Position numbers and translations under genes: made by a program. A stretch of DNA of 64,000 bases from assembly GCF_025464955.1 (NCBI RefSeq), contig NZ_JAODNM010000096.1:59115-123114 (forward strand), read 5' to 3'. The notes below the pieces were generated by a model. The model was not told the DNA's origin and ran no database searches. It saw only the letters and a program-made list of their open reading frames with translations. The number at the start of each line of letters is the position of its first letter. Positions within the stretch are counted from its first letter, which is position 1. Below, piece by piece: positions 1 to 8,292 of this stretch. This stretch comes from Amycolatopsis sp. (lineage in GTDB: Bacteria > Actinomycetota > Actinomycetes > Mycobacteriales > Pseudonocardiaceae).

Positions 1-119
1 CCGAACCGCAGTGACAGCAACCGGCCGCCGAGCGCCGGGACCAGGCCAAGCCGCAGCACGCCGTTGTCCAGCCACACGACTTCCCACGGCCCGACGTCCT
101 CGCGCTCGACAGTCACCAT
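1..119 (-). CDS. 5' fragment, probable aldose 1-epimerase/mutarotase-like protein
   Basis: This is the N-terminal 39 codons of a minus-strand gene whose 3' part lies outside the window. The fragment reads as a short acidic lead followed by alternating hydrophobic residues and a GGRLLSL stretch. That resembles the first strands of galactose-mutarotase-like beta-sandwich domains (aldose epimerase, DUF4380). It lies just downstream of dgoD on the same strand, so it is probably the last known member of that operon, and a sugar mutarotase would fit galactose oxidation. The start codon lies in the second copy of a 14-bp tandem duplication, so a start at 119 or an alternative usage is possible. The family assignment rests on 39 residues and is weak. 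Confidence 0.4.
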   Translation of the reverse strand, partial: MVTVEREDVGPWEVVWLDNGVLRLGLVPALGGRLLSLRF

Positions 120-134
120 TCGACAGTCACCATT
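107..134. repeat. 14-bp perfect tandem duplication at a gene junction
   Basis: CGACAGTCACCATT occurs twice head to tail (107-120 and 121-134). On the minus strand each unit carries ATGGTGACTGTCG. The upstream unit overlaps the dgoD stop (TGA, 127-129), and the downstream unit supplies the start codon of the next gene. The ancestral junction was probably a TGA/ATG overlap that the duplication split apart. Confidence 0.9.
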
Positions 135-1275
135 CCGCCAAGCCGCCGTCGTCGTGGCGCCACACGGGGTTCCGCCAGGCGTGCCCGAGCTCCGCGGCCC
201 GCCGCACGGCGGCCTCGTCGATCTCGATGCCGAGCCCAGGACCCACCGGACGCCGCGCGTAACCGTCCACGAACTCGAACGGCGTCGGATCGACGAGGTA
301 GCTCAGCAGCTCGGCGCCGCCGTTGTAGTGCATCTTCAGGCTTTGTTCCTGGATCAGGAAGTTCGGCGTCGCGAACGCCACCTGCATACTCGCAGCCAGC
401 GCGATCGGCCCGAGCGGACAGTGCGGCGCCATGCTCGCGCCGTAGACCTCGGCCATCGACGCGATACGCCGCAGTTCCGAAATCCCGCCGGCGTGCGAGG
501 GATCCGGCTGGACCACGGCGACACCCGCGTCGAGCGCCGGTTTGAAGTCCCAGCGCGAATACAGCCGTTCCCCCACCGCGATCGGCACGGTACTGGCCGA
601 CACCACCGACGCCAGCGCACCGCCCTGCGTCTCGGGCAGGATCGGCTCCTCGACGAACATCGGCTGGACTTCCTCCAGCATCCGTACCAGCCGGCGGGCC
701 ATCGCCGGCGACACGCGGCCGTGGAAGTCGATTGCGAGATCGCGGTCCGGCCCGAGTGCGACCCGCGCCTCGCGCGCCCTGGCCAGCGCGGCATTGGCCT
801 CGCCGGGCGTGGCGATCGCGTTCATCGGCCCGGATACGTTCATCTTCACCGCGGTGAACCCGGCGTCGACCTGCGCCTGGACGGCTTCGCGGATGTTGCC
901 CGGCCGATCGCCGCCCACCCACGAATACACCCGGACGCGATCGCGGACGGGCCCGCCGAGCAGTTCGTGCACCGGCGCGCCCCGCACCTTGCCCGCGATG
1001 TCCCAGAGCGCGTGGTCATACCCGGCCAGCGCGCTGGAAAGCACCGGTCCGCCGCGGTAGAAACCGGCGCGCCGCAGCATCTGCCAGTGGTCCTCGATGC
1101 GCAGCGGGTCCCCGCCGATGACGAGGTCGGCGAGTTCGTGCACGGCCGCGCGGACCGTCTCGGCCCGCCCTTCGACAACCGGTTCGCCCCAGCCGCTGAT
1201 GCCCTCGTCCGTGCTGACCTTCAGAAACAGCCAGCGTGGCGCGACCAGGAACGTTTCGACTCCGGTGATCTTCAC
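127..1275 (-). CDS. dgoD: D-galactonate dehydratase (enolase superfamily)
   Basis: The enzyme dehydrates D-galactonate to 2-keto-3-deoxy-D-galactonate (KDGal) in the cytoplasm, in the De Ley-Doudoroff route. The 382 residues equal the length of E. coli DgoD and align with it end to end from memory (MKIT start, GFYRGGP, YSWVGGDRP, APHCPLGPIALAA, EQS...HYN, C-terminal AEW). Visible metal ligands and catalytic residues are D183 and H185 (IDFHGR), E209 (FVEEP), E235 (GER) and H284. An SDR gene lies 10 bp upstream, and a mutarotase-like gene follows. KDGal kinase and KDPGal aldolase are not in the window. The near full-length match favours galactonate over other acid sugars. Confidence 0.92.
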   Translation of the reverse strand: MKITGVETFLVAPRWLFLKVSTDEGISGWGEPVVEGRAETVRAAVHELADLVIGGDPLRIEDHWQMLRRAGFYRGGPVLSSALAGYDHALWDIAGKVRGAPVHELLGGPVRDRVRVYSWVGGDRPGNIREAVQAQVDAGFTAVKMNVSGPMNAIATPGEANAALARAREARVALGPDRDLAIDFHGRVSPAMARRLVRMLEEVQPMFVEEPILPETQGGALASVVSASTVPIAVGERLYSRWDFKPALDAGVAVVQPDPSHAGGISELRRIASMAEVYGASMAPHCPLGPIALAASMQVAFATPNFLIQEQSLKMHYNGGAELLSYLVDPTPFEFVDGYARRPVGPGLGIEIDEAAVRRAAELGHAWRNPVWRHDDGGLAEW

Positions 1276-1285
1276 GCGGGCCTCC

Positions 1286-2014
1286 TCATGCGGAATCCTT
1301 CGCGGCGGACCAACCGCCGTCGACGAGCAACTCGGTGCCGGTGACGAACGAAGCGCCGGGCGAGAGCAGGAACGCGATCACCGACGCCACCTCGTCCGGA
1401 TCACCGAGCCGCCCGGCCGGCGTCGAGTCGCTGCTGCGCTGACGATCGGCCTCACTGATGCCATCCCAGGCCTGAGTGAGGATCGGACCGGGCAGCACGG
1501 TGTTGACCCGGACAGCCGGCGCGTACTCGACGGCCAGCTGACGTCCGAGCGAAATGAGTCCGCCCTTGCTGGCCGCATACGCCGGATGTCCGGGCAGGCC
1601 GAACAGCGCGTGCACCGAAGACACCAGCACCACCGCGCCCTTGCGCTCGGTCAACGAGGGCAGACACGCCCGCACGCCGAGGTACGTCCCGGTGAGGTTC
1701 ACCTCCAGCTGGCGGGTCCACTCACCTCGGTCCTGTTCGTGCAACGGCTTCACCGTCTTGGCGTAGGCGTTGCTGACCAGCGCGTCGACCCCGCTGCCGG
1801 ACGCCTCGAGCACCGCGTCCCAGGTCGACTCGCTGGTCACATCGCCGATCACCGCGGACGCCTGGCCACCGCCGTCGCGGATCCCCTCGGCGACGGCCTC
1901 GACCGACTCCGAGAGGTCCAGCGCGACGACGGTGAACCCGTCATCGGCGAGCCGCCGGGCCGCCGCGGCACCGATGCCCGCAGCGGCACCGGACACCACA
2001 ACGCACCGCGGCAT
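1286..2014 (-). CDS. SDR-family sugar dehydrogenase (possible galactose dehydrogenase)
   Basis: A classical short-chain dehydrogenase/reductase of 242 aa. It has an N-terminal Rossmann glycine motif (GAAAGIG), an acidic residue after beta-2 (ALDLSES, suggesting NAD preference), the catalytic YxxxK (YAASK) with an upstream Ser (VSSVHA), and the C-terminal VTGTELLVDGGW signature. ATG at 2014 is preferred to a GTG three codons upstream because GGAGG lies 8 nt before it. It stands 10 bp ahead of dgoD on the same strand. The inferred role is oxidation of galactose to galactono-lactone, which the divergent lactonase and DgoD would then process. SDR substrate specificity cannot be read from sequence alone. 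Confidence 0.75.
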   Translation of the reverse strand: MPRCVVVSGAAAGIGAAAARRLADDGFTVVALDLSESVEAVAEGIRDGGGQASAVIGDVTSESTWDAVLEASGSGVDALVSNAYAKTVKPLHEQDRGEWTRQLEVNLTGTYLGVRACLPSLTERKGAVVLVSSVHALFGLPGHPAYAASKGGLISLGRQLAVEYAPAVRVNTVLPGPILTQAWDGISEADRQRSSDSTPAGRLGDPDEVASVIAFLLSPGASFVTGTELLVDGGWSAAKDSA

Positions 2015-2051
2015 CTGTCCCACCTCCGTTTATGTCCTTTGCACTTCAGTC

Positions 2052-4196
2052 TTACAGCTTCGCGACGTGCACGCGGTTGTCCGGCCCGCGCACCGCCGTC
2101 CACGCCGAACCGTCAGCGCCTGCCGAAGCTCCGACAGCGCCGACCAGGGAGTTGCTCGCGTACTCGCCGCGCTTGAACCAGCCACCCCAGCCGCCGTCGA
2201 CGTGATTGTTCTCCCACAGGGTGTAGTCACTGGCGCGGGCGAACAGGTACACGCGGCCCTCGGTCGCCAGCAGTGTCGGGCTTCCGCTGATCGTCCCGCC
2301 GATGCCCGACCACGCCGACCACGTGCCGGACGCGTCCTTCGACCGGACGCTGACGCCGTCATCCGCGCCACGCACGGCGACGTAGGTGACGCCCCCGGTG
2401 TCCACTGCCGACCCGGGCCTGCCGTAGATCGCCTTGCCGTCCGGCGAACCGAGGCTCGACCAGCCGCCGGACTGACCCCTGCTCCAGACCAAGCCGTCCG
2501 GACCGCGGCCGAACAACGTCCAAGCGCCGGCCGTGGTGTACGCGACCGAAGGCGCGTCCGTCAGGTGTCCACCGAGGTTGACCCACGGACCCCAGTGACC
2601 CCAGCGGAAAGTACGTTGCCAGGCGTTGTTGTCGAGGCCTCGCACGAAGACGTCGATCCGGCCGTCCGCACTGCCGAACGCGGCGGGCTGGCCGAGGATC
2701 CGGCCGCCGACGGGTCCGCCGAGCGACGTCCAGTAGCCGGACCAGTCGGCGCCGTTCAACGTCTGCTGGGTCAGCTCGCCGTTGCGGCCGCGGACGAACG
2801 CGGTGGCATGCGTGTCATCGACGCGCACGACCGCCGGACTGGCCGACGCACTGCCGCCGAGGTCGGCACCGGGCACCAGGTCGGCGCCGCGCAAGCGCAG
2901 GAACGCCGTCCCGTGCGCGGGCACGGTCGCGGTGTAGGAGTCGGTCGCGGTGCCCTTGTCCGCCCTGGCCCGCAGGTCGCGCACCGACACCGTGCCCTGC
3001 AGACCTGCGTCGGCGAACTTCACCGTGATCGGCGCAGGAGCGTCACCTCGGTTGAGCAGGACGACGGCCCGCTGGCCTGAACCGGACAGGACCTTGCTGT
3101 AGACATCGGTGGTGTCCGTGTTCGCGACGCGGACGCCCTGGATCGCCAGCGGGTCCTGGTCGACGGCGACGATCTCCGGGTTCTTGAGCGTGTCGATCAT
3201 CGACTGCGACAGGGTGCGCGGGTCGGAACCGATGATCAGCGGGGACGCCATCTCGGCCCACATGTCCAGCTGGGTGGTCGACTCTTCCTCGTTGAGCTCG
3301 TAGTTGCCGGTCGCGGCCTTGCGCATCGGGATCAGGTAGTCCGGGTCGTTGTAGTGGCCTGGACCATTCGACTCGGGATGGGCGGCGTTGTCGTCCATGT
3401 TCCGCAGCATGTCGGTCCAGATGCCCTCATACGGCGTCCCGAAGGCTATGTCGGTGTCCGTCCGCCACGAGTCGGCCGTGGTCGGGCCGAAGGTGTAGGA
3501 GTTTCCGGCGTACTGGTCGGGCGTGTGCCCGCCGCCCCAGCCGGCGGTTACGGGGTCGCAGAGGTTCAGCAGCATCGGTCGGCCCGCCTTCGCGACGGAC
3601 TGGCTGAACTGCGCGAACACGTCCGCGGGCTTGAGGTTCTGCGCGATCCCGCACAGGAAGTCGATCTTGACCGCGTCGAACTTCCAGTCGGCGAACTGCT
3701 TGGCGTCGGCGTCGTAGTGCCCGCCGCTGCCGACCCCGCAGTTCTTTCCGTCCCAGGCACCCGCGTCGGTGTAGATGCCCGCGAGCAGGTGCTTGCTGTG
3801 CAGGTAGGAGACCAAAGAGGACAGTCCGGACGGGAACTTGGCCGGGTCGGCGACCAGTTCACCGTCGCTGCCGCGCGCCTGCGCGTCGGTCCAGCCGCCG
3901 TCGATCCAGACGTACTTGTAGCCGGCGTCGCGAAGCCCGCTCGATACGAGGTAGTCCGCGACGGACTTCACGTTGGCCTCGGTCGGGACGCCAGTGCCGT
4001 AGTAGGTGTTCCAGCCCATGTACGGCGTCGGCGCGAGCCCGCTGTTGTAGTAGGCGGGCGCACCCTGATCTTCAGCGGGTTGAGCCCCGGCGGCCTGGGC
4101 CGTGCTCGCCGCGGTGACCAGGCCGAGCACGGCCAGGATCACGGCGGAGAGCGACGACCAGACTCTCCGGTGGGACTTGATCGGACGCTTGCGCAT
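2052..4196 (-). CDS. Secreted GH27 alpha-galactosidase with C-terminal beta-propeller repeats
   Basis: A 714-aa exported enzyme expected to release terminal alpha-galactose outside the cell. Residues 1-36 form a signal peptide (basic start, hydrophobic run, cleavage near AQA-AG). Residues 50 to about 435 are a GH27 TIM barrel plus Greek-key domain: MGWNTYYG, YVWIDGGW, the nucleophile D179 in VKIDF and the probable acid/base D249 in the RTDTDI segment. From about 440 to the end, at least five W-rich repeats ending in LGG/IGG-type turns indicate a PLL/tachylectin-like propeller that probably binds carbohydrate. The RBS AAGGTGAG precedes the ATG. It is transcribed toward the SDR and dgoD, divergently from the lactonase. 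Confidence 0.85.
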   Translation of the reverse strand: MRKRPIKSHRRVWSSLSAVILAVLGLVTAASTAQAAGAQPAEDQGAPAYYNSGLAPTPYMGWNTYYGTGVPTEANVKSVADYLVSSGLRDAGYKYVWIDGGWTDAQARGSDGELVADPAKFPSGLSSLVSYLHSKHLLAGIYTDAGAWDGKNCGVGSGGHYDADAKQFADWKFDAVKIDFLCGIAQNLKPADVFAQFSQSVAKAGRPMLLNLCDPVTAGWGGGHTPDQYAGNSYTFGPTTADSWRTDTDIAFGTPYEGIWTDMLRNMDDNAAHPESNGPGHYNDPDYLIPMRKAATGNYELNEEESTTQLDMWAEMASPLIIGSDPRTLSQSMIDTLKNPEIVAVDQDPLAIQGVRVANTDTTDVYSKVLSGSGQRAVVLLNRGDAPAPITVKFADAGLQGTVSVRDLRARADKGTATDSYTATVPAHGTAFLRLRGADLVPGADLGGSASASPAVVRVDDTHATAFVRGRNGELTQQTLNGADWSGYWTSLGGPVGGRILGQPAAFGSADGRIDVFVRGLDNNAWQRTFRWGHWGPWVNLGGHLTDAPSVAYTTAGAWTLFGRGPDGLVWSRGQSGGWSSLGSPDGKAIYGRPGSAVDTGGVTYVAVRGADDGVSVRSKDASGTWSAWSGIGGTISGSPTLLATEGRVYLFARASDYTLWENNHVDGGWGGWFKRGEYASNSLVGAVGASAGADGSAWTAVRGPDNRVHVAKL

Positions 4197-4308
4197 GACG
4201 GCTCACCTTCATCGTTGGAGATTCTGCGTCTGGCGAATTGCGCGTCCCCCGGCCGCACGGCCCGCCGTGGCAGTTTGCCGTGTGAGGGAATCGACTGTCA
4301 ATAATAAA

Positions 4309-4321
4309 TCGTAATTTACGA
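4309..4321. promoter_or_regulatory. Candidate operator of the galactoside regulator (palindrome)
   Basis: TCGTAA-T-TTACGA is a perfect 6-bp inverted repeat with a 1-nt centre. It lies in an AT-rich patch between the divergent GH27 and lactonase genes. The same TCGTAATTTA core recurs at 10624 in front of the ABC transporter and the GntR regulator. Size and symmetry suit a FadR/GntR-type dimer; binding by the linked regulator is inferred. Confidence 0.55.
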
Positions 4322-4339
4322 GTTCAAGCCGGAGGTCAT

Positions 4340-4393
4340 ATGCTGGGACGGCATGTCGTCGAGCGAAAAGGCAGTGTGGCTTCCTGTGAGTGA
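4340..4393 (+). other. Possible 17-codon upstream ORF overlapping the lactonase start
   Basis: GGAGG (4331-4335) stands 4 nt before an ATG at 4340 that opens a 17-codon ORF ending in TGA at 4391-4393. The ORF overlaps both candidate lactonase starts in another frame. It may act as a leader for translational coupling, or the GGAGG may simply serve the ATG at 4353 from an unusually long distance. Confidence 0.3.
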
Positions 4394-5402
4394 ACCCCGG
4401 CAACTGATCTGCGTCGGCTCCTACACGTCCGAAACGGGCGGCAAAGGCGCCGGCATCACGACATTCTGGCGTGACACCGGCACGGGCGAACTCACCGAGT
4501 CCGGCAGGCTCGCCCTGGTGTCGCCGTCGTGGCTGACCTGGCACCCGCGGCTTCCGGTGCTCTACGCCGTCAACGAACTCCCCGAAGGCACGGTCACCGC
4601 CGTCTCGGTGAGCGAGACAGCCGAACTGACCGCGCTCAACAGCCTCGCGACCGGCGGCGCCGATCCGTGCCACCTCGCGGTCACCCCGGACGGCCGTCAC
4701 CTGCTGTGCGCCAACTACACCGGCGGCAACCTCGCCGTGTTCTCGCTGGCGCCCGACGGCCTGCTCGGCGAACGCACCGATCTGGTGGCGCACGAGGGTT
4801 CCGGGCCGGACGCGGACCGGCAGGAAGCCGCCCACGTCCACATGGCCGTCGTCAGCGAAGACGGTTCGATCGTCAGCGCGGTCGACCTCGGCACGGACGA
4901 GATCCGCAGCTACACGCTGTCCGAGGACGGGCGGCTGACCCCGCTGGCGGTGTCGGCGCTCCCGCCCGGCACAGGACCGCGGCAGCTGGTGCGCAGGCCT
5001 GGCACCGGCTACGCGTACGTGGTCGGGGAACTCTCGTCGACCGTCCTGACCGTGCGTGAGGAGCCACCGGGCGCGTTCACCGTCGAGGACGTCACGTCCG
5101 CGATCGCCGCGCCGGGACCGCGGAACCTGGTGGCACACCTGGAGATCGTCGGAGAAACCATGTACGTGTCGAACCGTGGCGCCGACTGCGTCACAGCGTT
5201 CGAGTTCGACGGCCCGCTGCCGCGAGCGGTGACGGACTACCCCGCCAACGGCTGGCCGCGGCATTTCACCGTCCTCGATGGACACTGCTACACCACCTCC
5301 CAAAACGACAACGAACTCCTCGCCTTCTCCCTGGCGCCTGGGGCGGCCGTGACGCGTTACCCGACAGGTACGCCGGTGTTTTTGTTGCCGCGTCCCGTTT
5401 AG
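4353..5402 (+). CDS. Lactonase, 7-bladed beta-propeller family (probable galactonolactonase)
   Basis: A 349-aa cytoplasmic protein of the YbhE/Pgl lactonase family (PF10282). The repeated beta-propeller blades show the motifs SPSWLTWHP, YAVNE, DPCHLAVTPDGRHLLCANYTGG, HVHMA, GTGPRQL and YVSNRG. The family hydrolyses sugar lactones such as 6-phosphogluconolactone. Here the neighbours suggest galactono-1,4-lactone to galactonate, upstream of DgoD. The start is uncertain: ATG 4353 has its GGAGG 17 nt away, and GTG 4386 has no clear RBS. The 3' end overlaps the convergent GH36 gene by 4 bp. The candidate operator lies 32 bp upstream. Confidence 0.75.
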   Translation: MSSSEKAVWLPVSEPRQLICVGSYTSETGGKGAGITTFWRDTGTGELTESGRLALVSPSWLTWHPRLPVLYAVNELPEGTVTAVSVSETAELTALNSLATGGADPCHLAVTPDGRHLLCANYTGGNLAVFSLAPDGLLGERTDLVAHEGSGPDADRQEAAHVHMAVVSEDGSIVSAVDLGTDEIRSYTLSEDGRLTPLAVSALPPGTGPRQLVRRPGTGYAYVVGELSSTVLTVREEPPGAFTVEDVTSAIAAPGPRNLVAHLEIVGETMYVSNRGADCVTAFEFDGPLPRAVTDYPANGWPRHFTVLDGHCYTTSQNDNELLAFSLAPGAAVTRYPTGTPVFLLPRPV

Positions 5403-7462
5403 CGCCCCAAAATCACAACGTCGGCATCGTGCTCAGCCGACCACGCCAAGGGCAGACCGGCGTGGGTGAGGTGCGCGCCGCTGTAGCGGGCACCGGATCG
5501 GTCCACATAGGACGCGGCGGCGTCCAACCCGCGGAGGTGGACGCGGGTCGGGCGACCGGCTACGTGCGGTGTGCCGTCGAGGACGCCGGTGCTCCAGGCC
5601 AGGACCACCACGGTGTCCTTCCACGCGTACTGCACGGCACACGTCGGCTCGCGCGGACCGGCCAACTGGTCGACCTCGCCGTGCTGGATGACGTCGCGGA
5701 TCTCCTTGTACAGCGCGACATACTCCGCCGCTTCGAGACGTCTTTCCGCGGACCATGTCGACAAGTCGGCACCGATGCCGAGCACGCCGGCCATCGCCGT
5801 CACGAACCGGAACTTCAGCGAACGCGGACGCGGATCGAACATTCCGGGCGCGTCGGTGACCCATGAGCTCAGCAGATGCGGCGCGTGCGCGAGGAGAAAG
5901 CCCTCCTGGATCGTGAGCCTGTCGAGCGGAGCCGTGTTGTCGCTGGGCCACAGGACGTCCGCACGCGCGACCGTGGCCAGGTCCGTCCTGGCGCCACCGC
6001 CCCCGCACGCTTCCAAGGTGACGTGCGGGAACTCCGTCCGAACGTGGTCCAGGAGCCGGTGGTAGTTGCGGACGTGCTCGGCGTCGAGGTCGGCAGCGGG
6101 CCATCCGGGTCGCCCGCGTTCGGTGGCCGGCCGGTTGATATCCCATTTGAGGTAGCTGATCGGATAGTCCTTGAGCATCCGCGACAACATGTCGCGCAGG
6201 AACTCGAAGACGTCCTCCCGCCCGACGTCGAGCAGCAGCTGGTTGCGGATGAGCGTCGACGGACGCCCTTCGAGGTGGTACACCCAGTCCGGGTGCTCGG
6301 CGAACAGTCTGGACTTCGGGCTGACGGATTCCGGCTCGATCCACAGCCCGAAGTCGAGCCCGAGCGAACGAACCTGGTCGACGAACGCGCCGAAGCCGCC
6401 GGCGAACTTCTCCGGGGCCGGCTCCCAGTCTCCAAGACCGCCGGTGTCGTCATCGCGCCCCGTGAACCAACCGTCGTCGACGACGAACAGCTCGGCACCG
6501 ACCTCGGCCGCGAGGCGGGCCAGCTCGAGCTGACGGTCGCCGTTGACGGCCCACGACGTTGCCTCCCAAGAGTTGTACAGCACCTTGCGCGGTCCTCGGC
6601 GGTCGCCTGCCAGCACCCGGTCGTAGTCGTGCCAGGCCTTCGCCAGCCCGCCGATTCCATCCACACTGGACGCCAGGACAACCTCTGGAGTGGACATCCG
6701 GCCGCCCGGCTCCAACCGCAACGGCCCGGGGAACGGCAGCCGCCCCGCGCGGATCCGGGTGATCCCGCTGGGCTCGATGTCGGCGTCGATCTGCCACGAA
6801 CCCGACCACGCCAGCGAAACACCCCAAGCCGGACCGTCCGGGACTCCGGCGTCCTGTACCGCGAGCCAAGGCACGTAGGTGAGCCCCGGAATGCCGAACC
6901 TGCTGTCGAGCGACAACCGCCCGGCAGGCAACACGAGTTCACGGCGTTGGAACTCCTGGCACCACTGTCCGGTGAGATACGTCAGCCGCGCCCCGCTCGT
7001 GCCGGTCGGCACGCAGAAACCCGCGGAGCCCAAGCGTTCGATCTCGAGCACGTCCGGACCACCGTTGGTGATCTCGACCCACCTGCGCAGGACGTCCGTT
7101 CCCGGCACCGCCGCGTAACACAGCACCGCACGCAGACCCGTGACCTCGTCGCGGAAAGCAAGCCGCAGGCCTTCGCCTTCGTCCTGCCCTTCGAAGGCCC
7201 ACCACGACTCGTGAGGCCCGCCGACGGGGCCGATAATCAGGTCAGCGCCGCTGAACGGCCTGAGCCCGCGAGGCGAGTACTCGACGGGTGCCGCGTCAGC
7301 GTCGGTGAGGCCGGGGACGCCGCCCGAGTTCGCCAGCGGTGACGGCCCGTCCTCGATGCCGTGCGGCCCCCAGGCGACGAGGTCCAGCCAGCGTCCGCCC
7401 GGTTCGAGCGCGATGGTGTACGAAGTGGACTCGAGCCGGACCGTCCACACTCGAGTCGTCAC
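5399..7462 (-). CDS. GH36 alpha-galactosidase (intracellular)
   Basis: A 687-aa alpha-galactosidase without a signal peptide. It would cleave imported alpha-galactosides such as melibiose or raffinose-type sugars. The N-terminal supersandwich domain is followed by the GH36 barrel: NSWEATSW, FVVDDGWFTGRDDD, FGLWIEPE, the nucleophile D441 in LKWDINR and the acid/base D508 in PSDNTAPLDR. The open frame continues upstream to 7654, but the segment before 7462 is an antisense-like shadow of the permease. GTG 7462 overlaps the permease stop by GTGA, the usual coupling in this operon. Order: SBP, permease, permease, GH36, one transcript. Confidence 0.9.
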   Translation of the reverse strand: MTTRVWTVRLESTSYTIALEPGGRWLDLVAWGPHGIEDGPSPLANSGGVPGLTDADAAPVEYSPRGLRPFSGADLIIGPVGGPHESWWAFEGQDEGEGLRLAFRDEVTGLRAVLCYAAVPGTDVLRRWVEITNGGPDVLEIERLGSAGFCVPTGTSGARLTYLTGQWCQEFQRRELVLPAGRLSLDSRFGIPGLTYVPWLAVQDAGVPDGPAWGVSLAWSGSWQIDADIEPSGITRIRAGRLPFPGPLRLEPGGRMSTPEVVLASSVDGIGGLAKAWHDYDRVLAGDRRGPRKVLYNSWEATSWAVNGDRQLELARLAAEVGAELFVVDDGWFTGRDDDTGGLGDWEPAPEKFAGGFGAFVDQVRSLGLDFGLWIEPESVSPKSRLFAEHPDWVYHLEGRPSTLIRNQLLLDVGREDVFEFLRDMLSRMLKDYPISYLKWDINRPATERGRPGWPAADLDAEHVRNYHRLLDHVRTEFPHVTLEACGGGGARTDLATVARADVLWPSDNTAPLDRLTIQEGFLLAHAPHLLSSWVTDAPGMFDPRPRSLKFRFVTAMAGVLGIGADLSTWSAERRLEAAEYVALYKEIRDVIQHGEVDQLAGPREPTCAVQYAWKDTVVVLAWSTGVLDGTPHVAGRPTRVHLRGLDAAASYVDRSGARYSGAHLTHAGLPLAWSAEHDADVVILGR

Positions 7463-8292
7463 TTGACCGCTCCGATCGCCAGTCCGGAAATGAAGTGCTT
7501 CTGGAACCTCAGGAAGACTGCCACCGTCGGGATCGCCGCGATGACGGATCCGGCGGCGATGACGTTCCAAGTGGACACGTACTGCCCCTGCAGACTCAGC
7601 AGCGCCGGAGTCACCGGCATGACCGTCTCGGTGCGCAGCACCGTGATCGACCACAGTAGATCGTTGAACGTCCAGGTGAACGCCAGCGCGGACAACGCGG
7701 CGAGCGCCGGACGTGCCAGCGGCAGGATGATCGAGAAGAAGATCCGAACCGGACCGGCGCCGTCGATCACCGCCGCCTGCTGGATCTCATCCGGGATCGT
7801 CCGCATGAACCCCTGCAGCACAAAGGTGTAGAACCCGAGCCCGAACCCGACCTGCACGATGATCAACGCCGGCAGCGTGTCGTAGATCCCCAGCAGCTCG
7901 GTGAGCTTCGAAACGGGTACGAGCAGGATCTGCGGTGGCAACAGGTTTCCGGCCAGCATCAGCAGAATGATGCTGCGCCGCCCCGGAATCGCGAACCTGC
8001 TCAGCGCGAACGCCGCCGCGGCGCTCAGTGCGAGCGCCACCAGCACGGTCGGGATGGTGACCAGCAGGCTGTTGATCATCGCGCCCTGTTCACCGCCCTC
8101 ACCCCACGCCTGCCCGAACGAGCTGAGCGAGAACGAATGGGGAGCGCTGCCGAGCCCGTTCGACGCGATGTCGTCGAACGTCCGGATGCTGGTCACCAGC
8201 ACCAGCGCGATCGGGGCCAGCCACAGCACGGACAACGTGCCGGCCAACGTGTGGAAGCCGAAGGTGCGCGCACGCGCGTTCTTGGTGCTCAC
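7459..8292 (-). CDS. Carbohydrate ABC transporter permease (MalG-like)
   Basis: A 277-aa inner-membrane permease with six predicted hydrophobic segments. It carries the binding-protein-dependent transport EAA-type loop (residues around DEIQQAAVIDGAGPVRIFF) that docks the ATPase. GTG 8292 is preferred because it overlaps the previous permease's TGA by 4 bp; the longer frame upstream is a shadow. It pairs with the next permease and the lipoprotein SBP. No ATPase gene is present, as is common in actinomycetes, where one MsiK-type ATPase serves many sugar importers (established for Streptomyces, inferred here). Confidence 0.9.
   Translation of the reverse strand: MSTKNARARTFGFHTLAGTLSVLWLAPIALVLVTSIRTFDDIASNGLGSAPHSFSLSSFGQAWGEGGEQGAMINSLLVTIPTVLVALALSAAAAFALSRFAIPGRRSIILLMLAGNLLPPQILLVPVSKLTELLGIYDTLPALIIVQVGFGLGFYTFVLQGFMRTIPDEIQQAAVIDGAGPVRIFFSIILPLARPALAALSALAFTWTFNDLLWSITVLRTETVMPVTPALLSLQGQYVSTWNVIAAGSVIAAIPTVAVFLRFQKHFISGLAIGAVK

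Noticed and set aside
64..1344. Long plus-strand frame of 426 codons over dgoD
   Set aside because: It is antisense to a full-length DgoD match and its composition is the Arg/His-rich type of high-GC shadow frames.
7463..7654. N-terminal extension of the GH36 frame
   Set aside because: It overlaps the conserved C-terminus of the permease and lacks family similarity. GTG 7462 has the typical 4-bp overlap.
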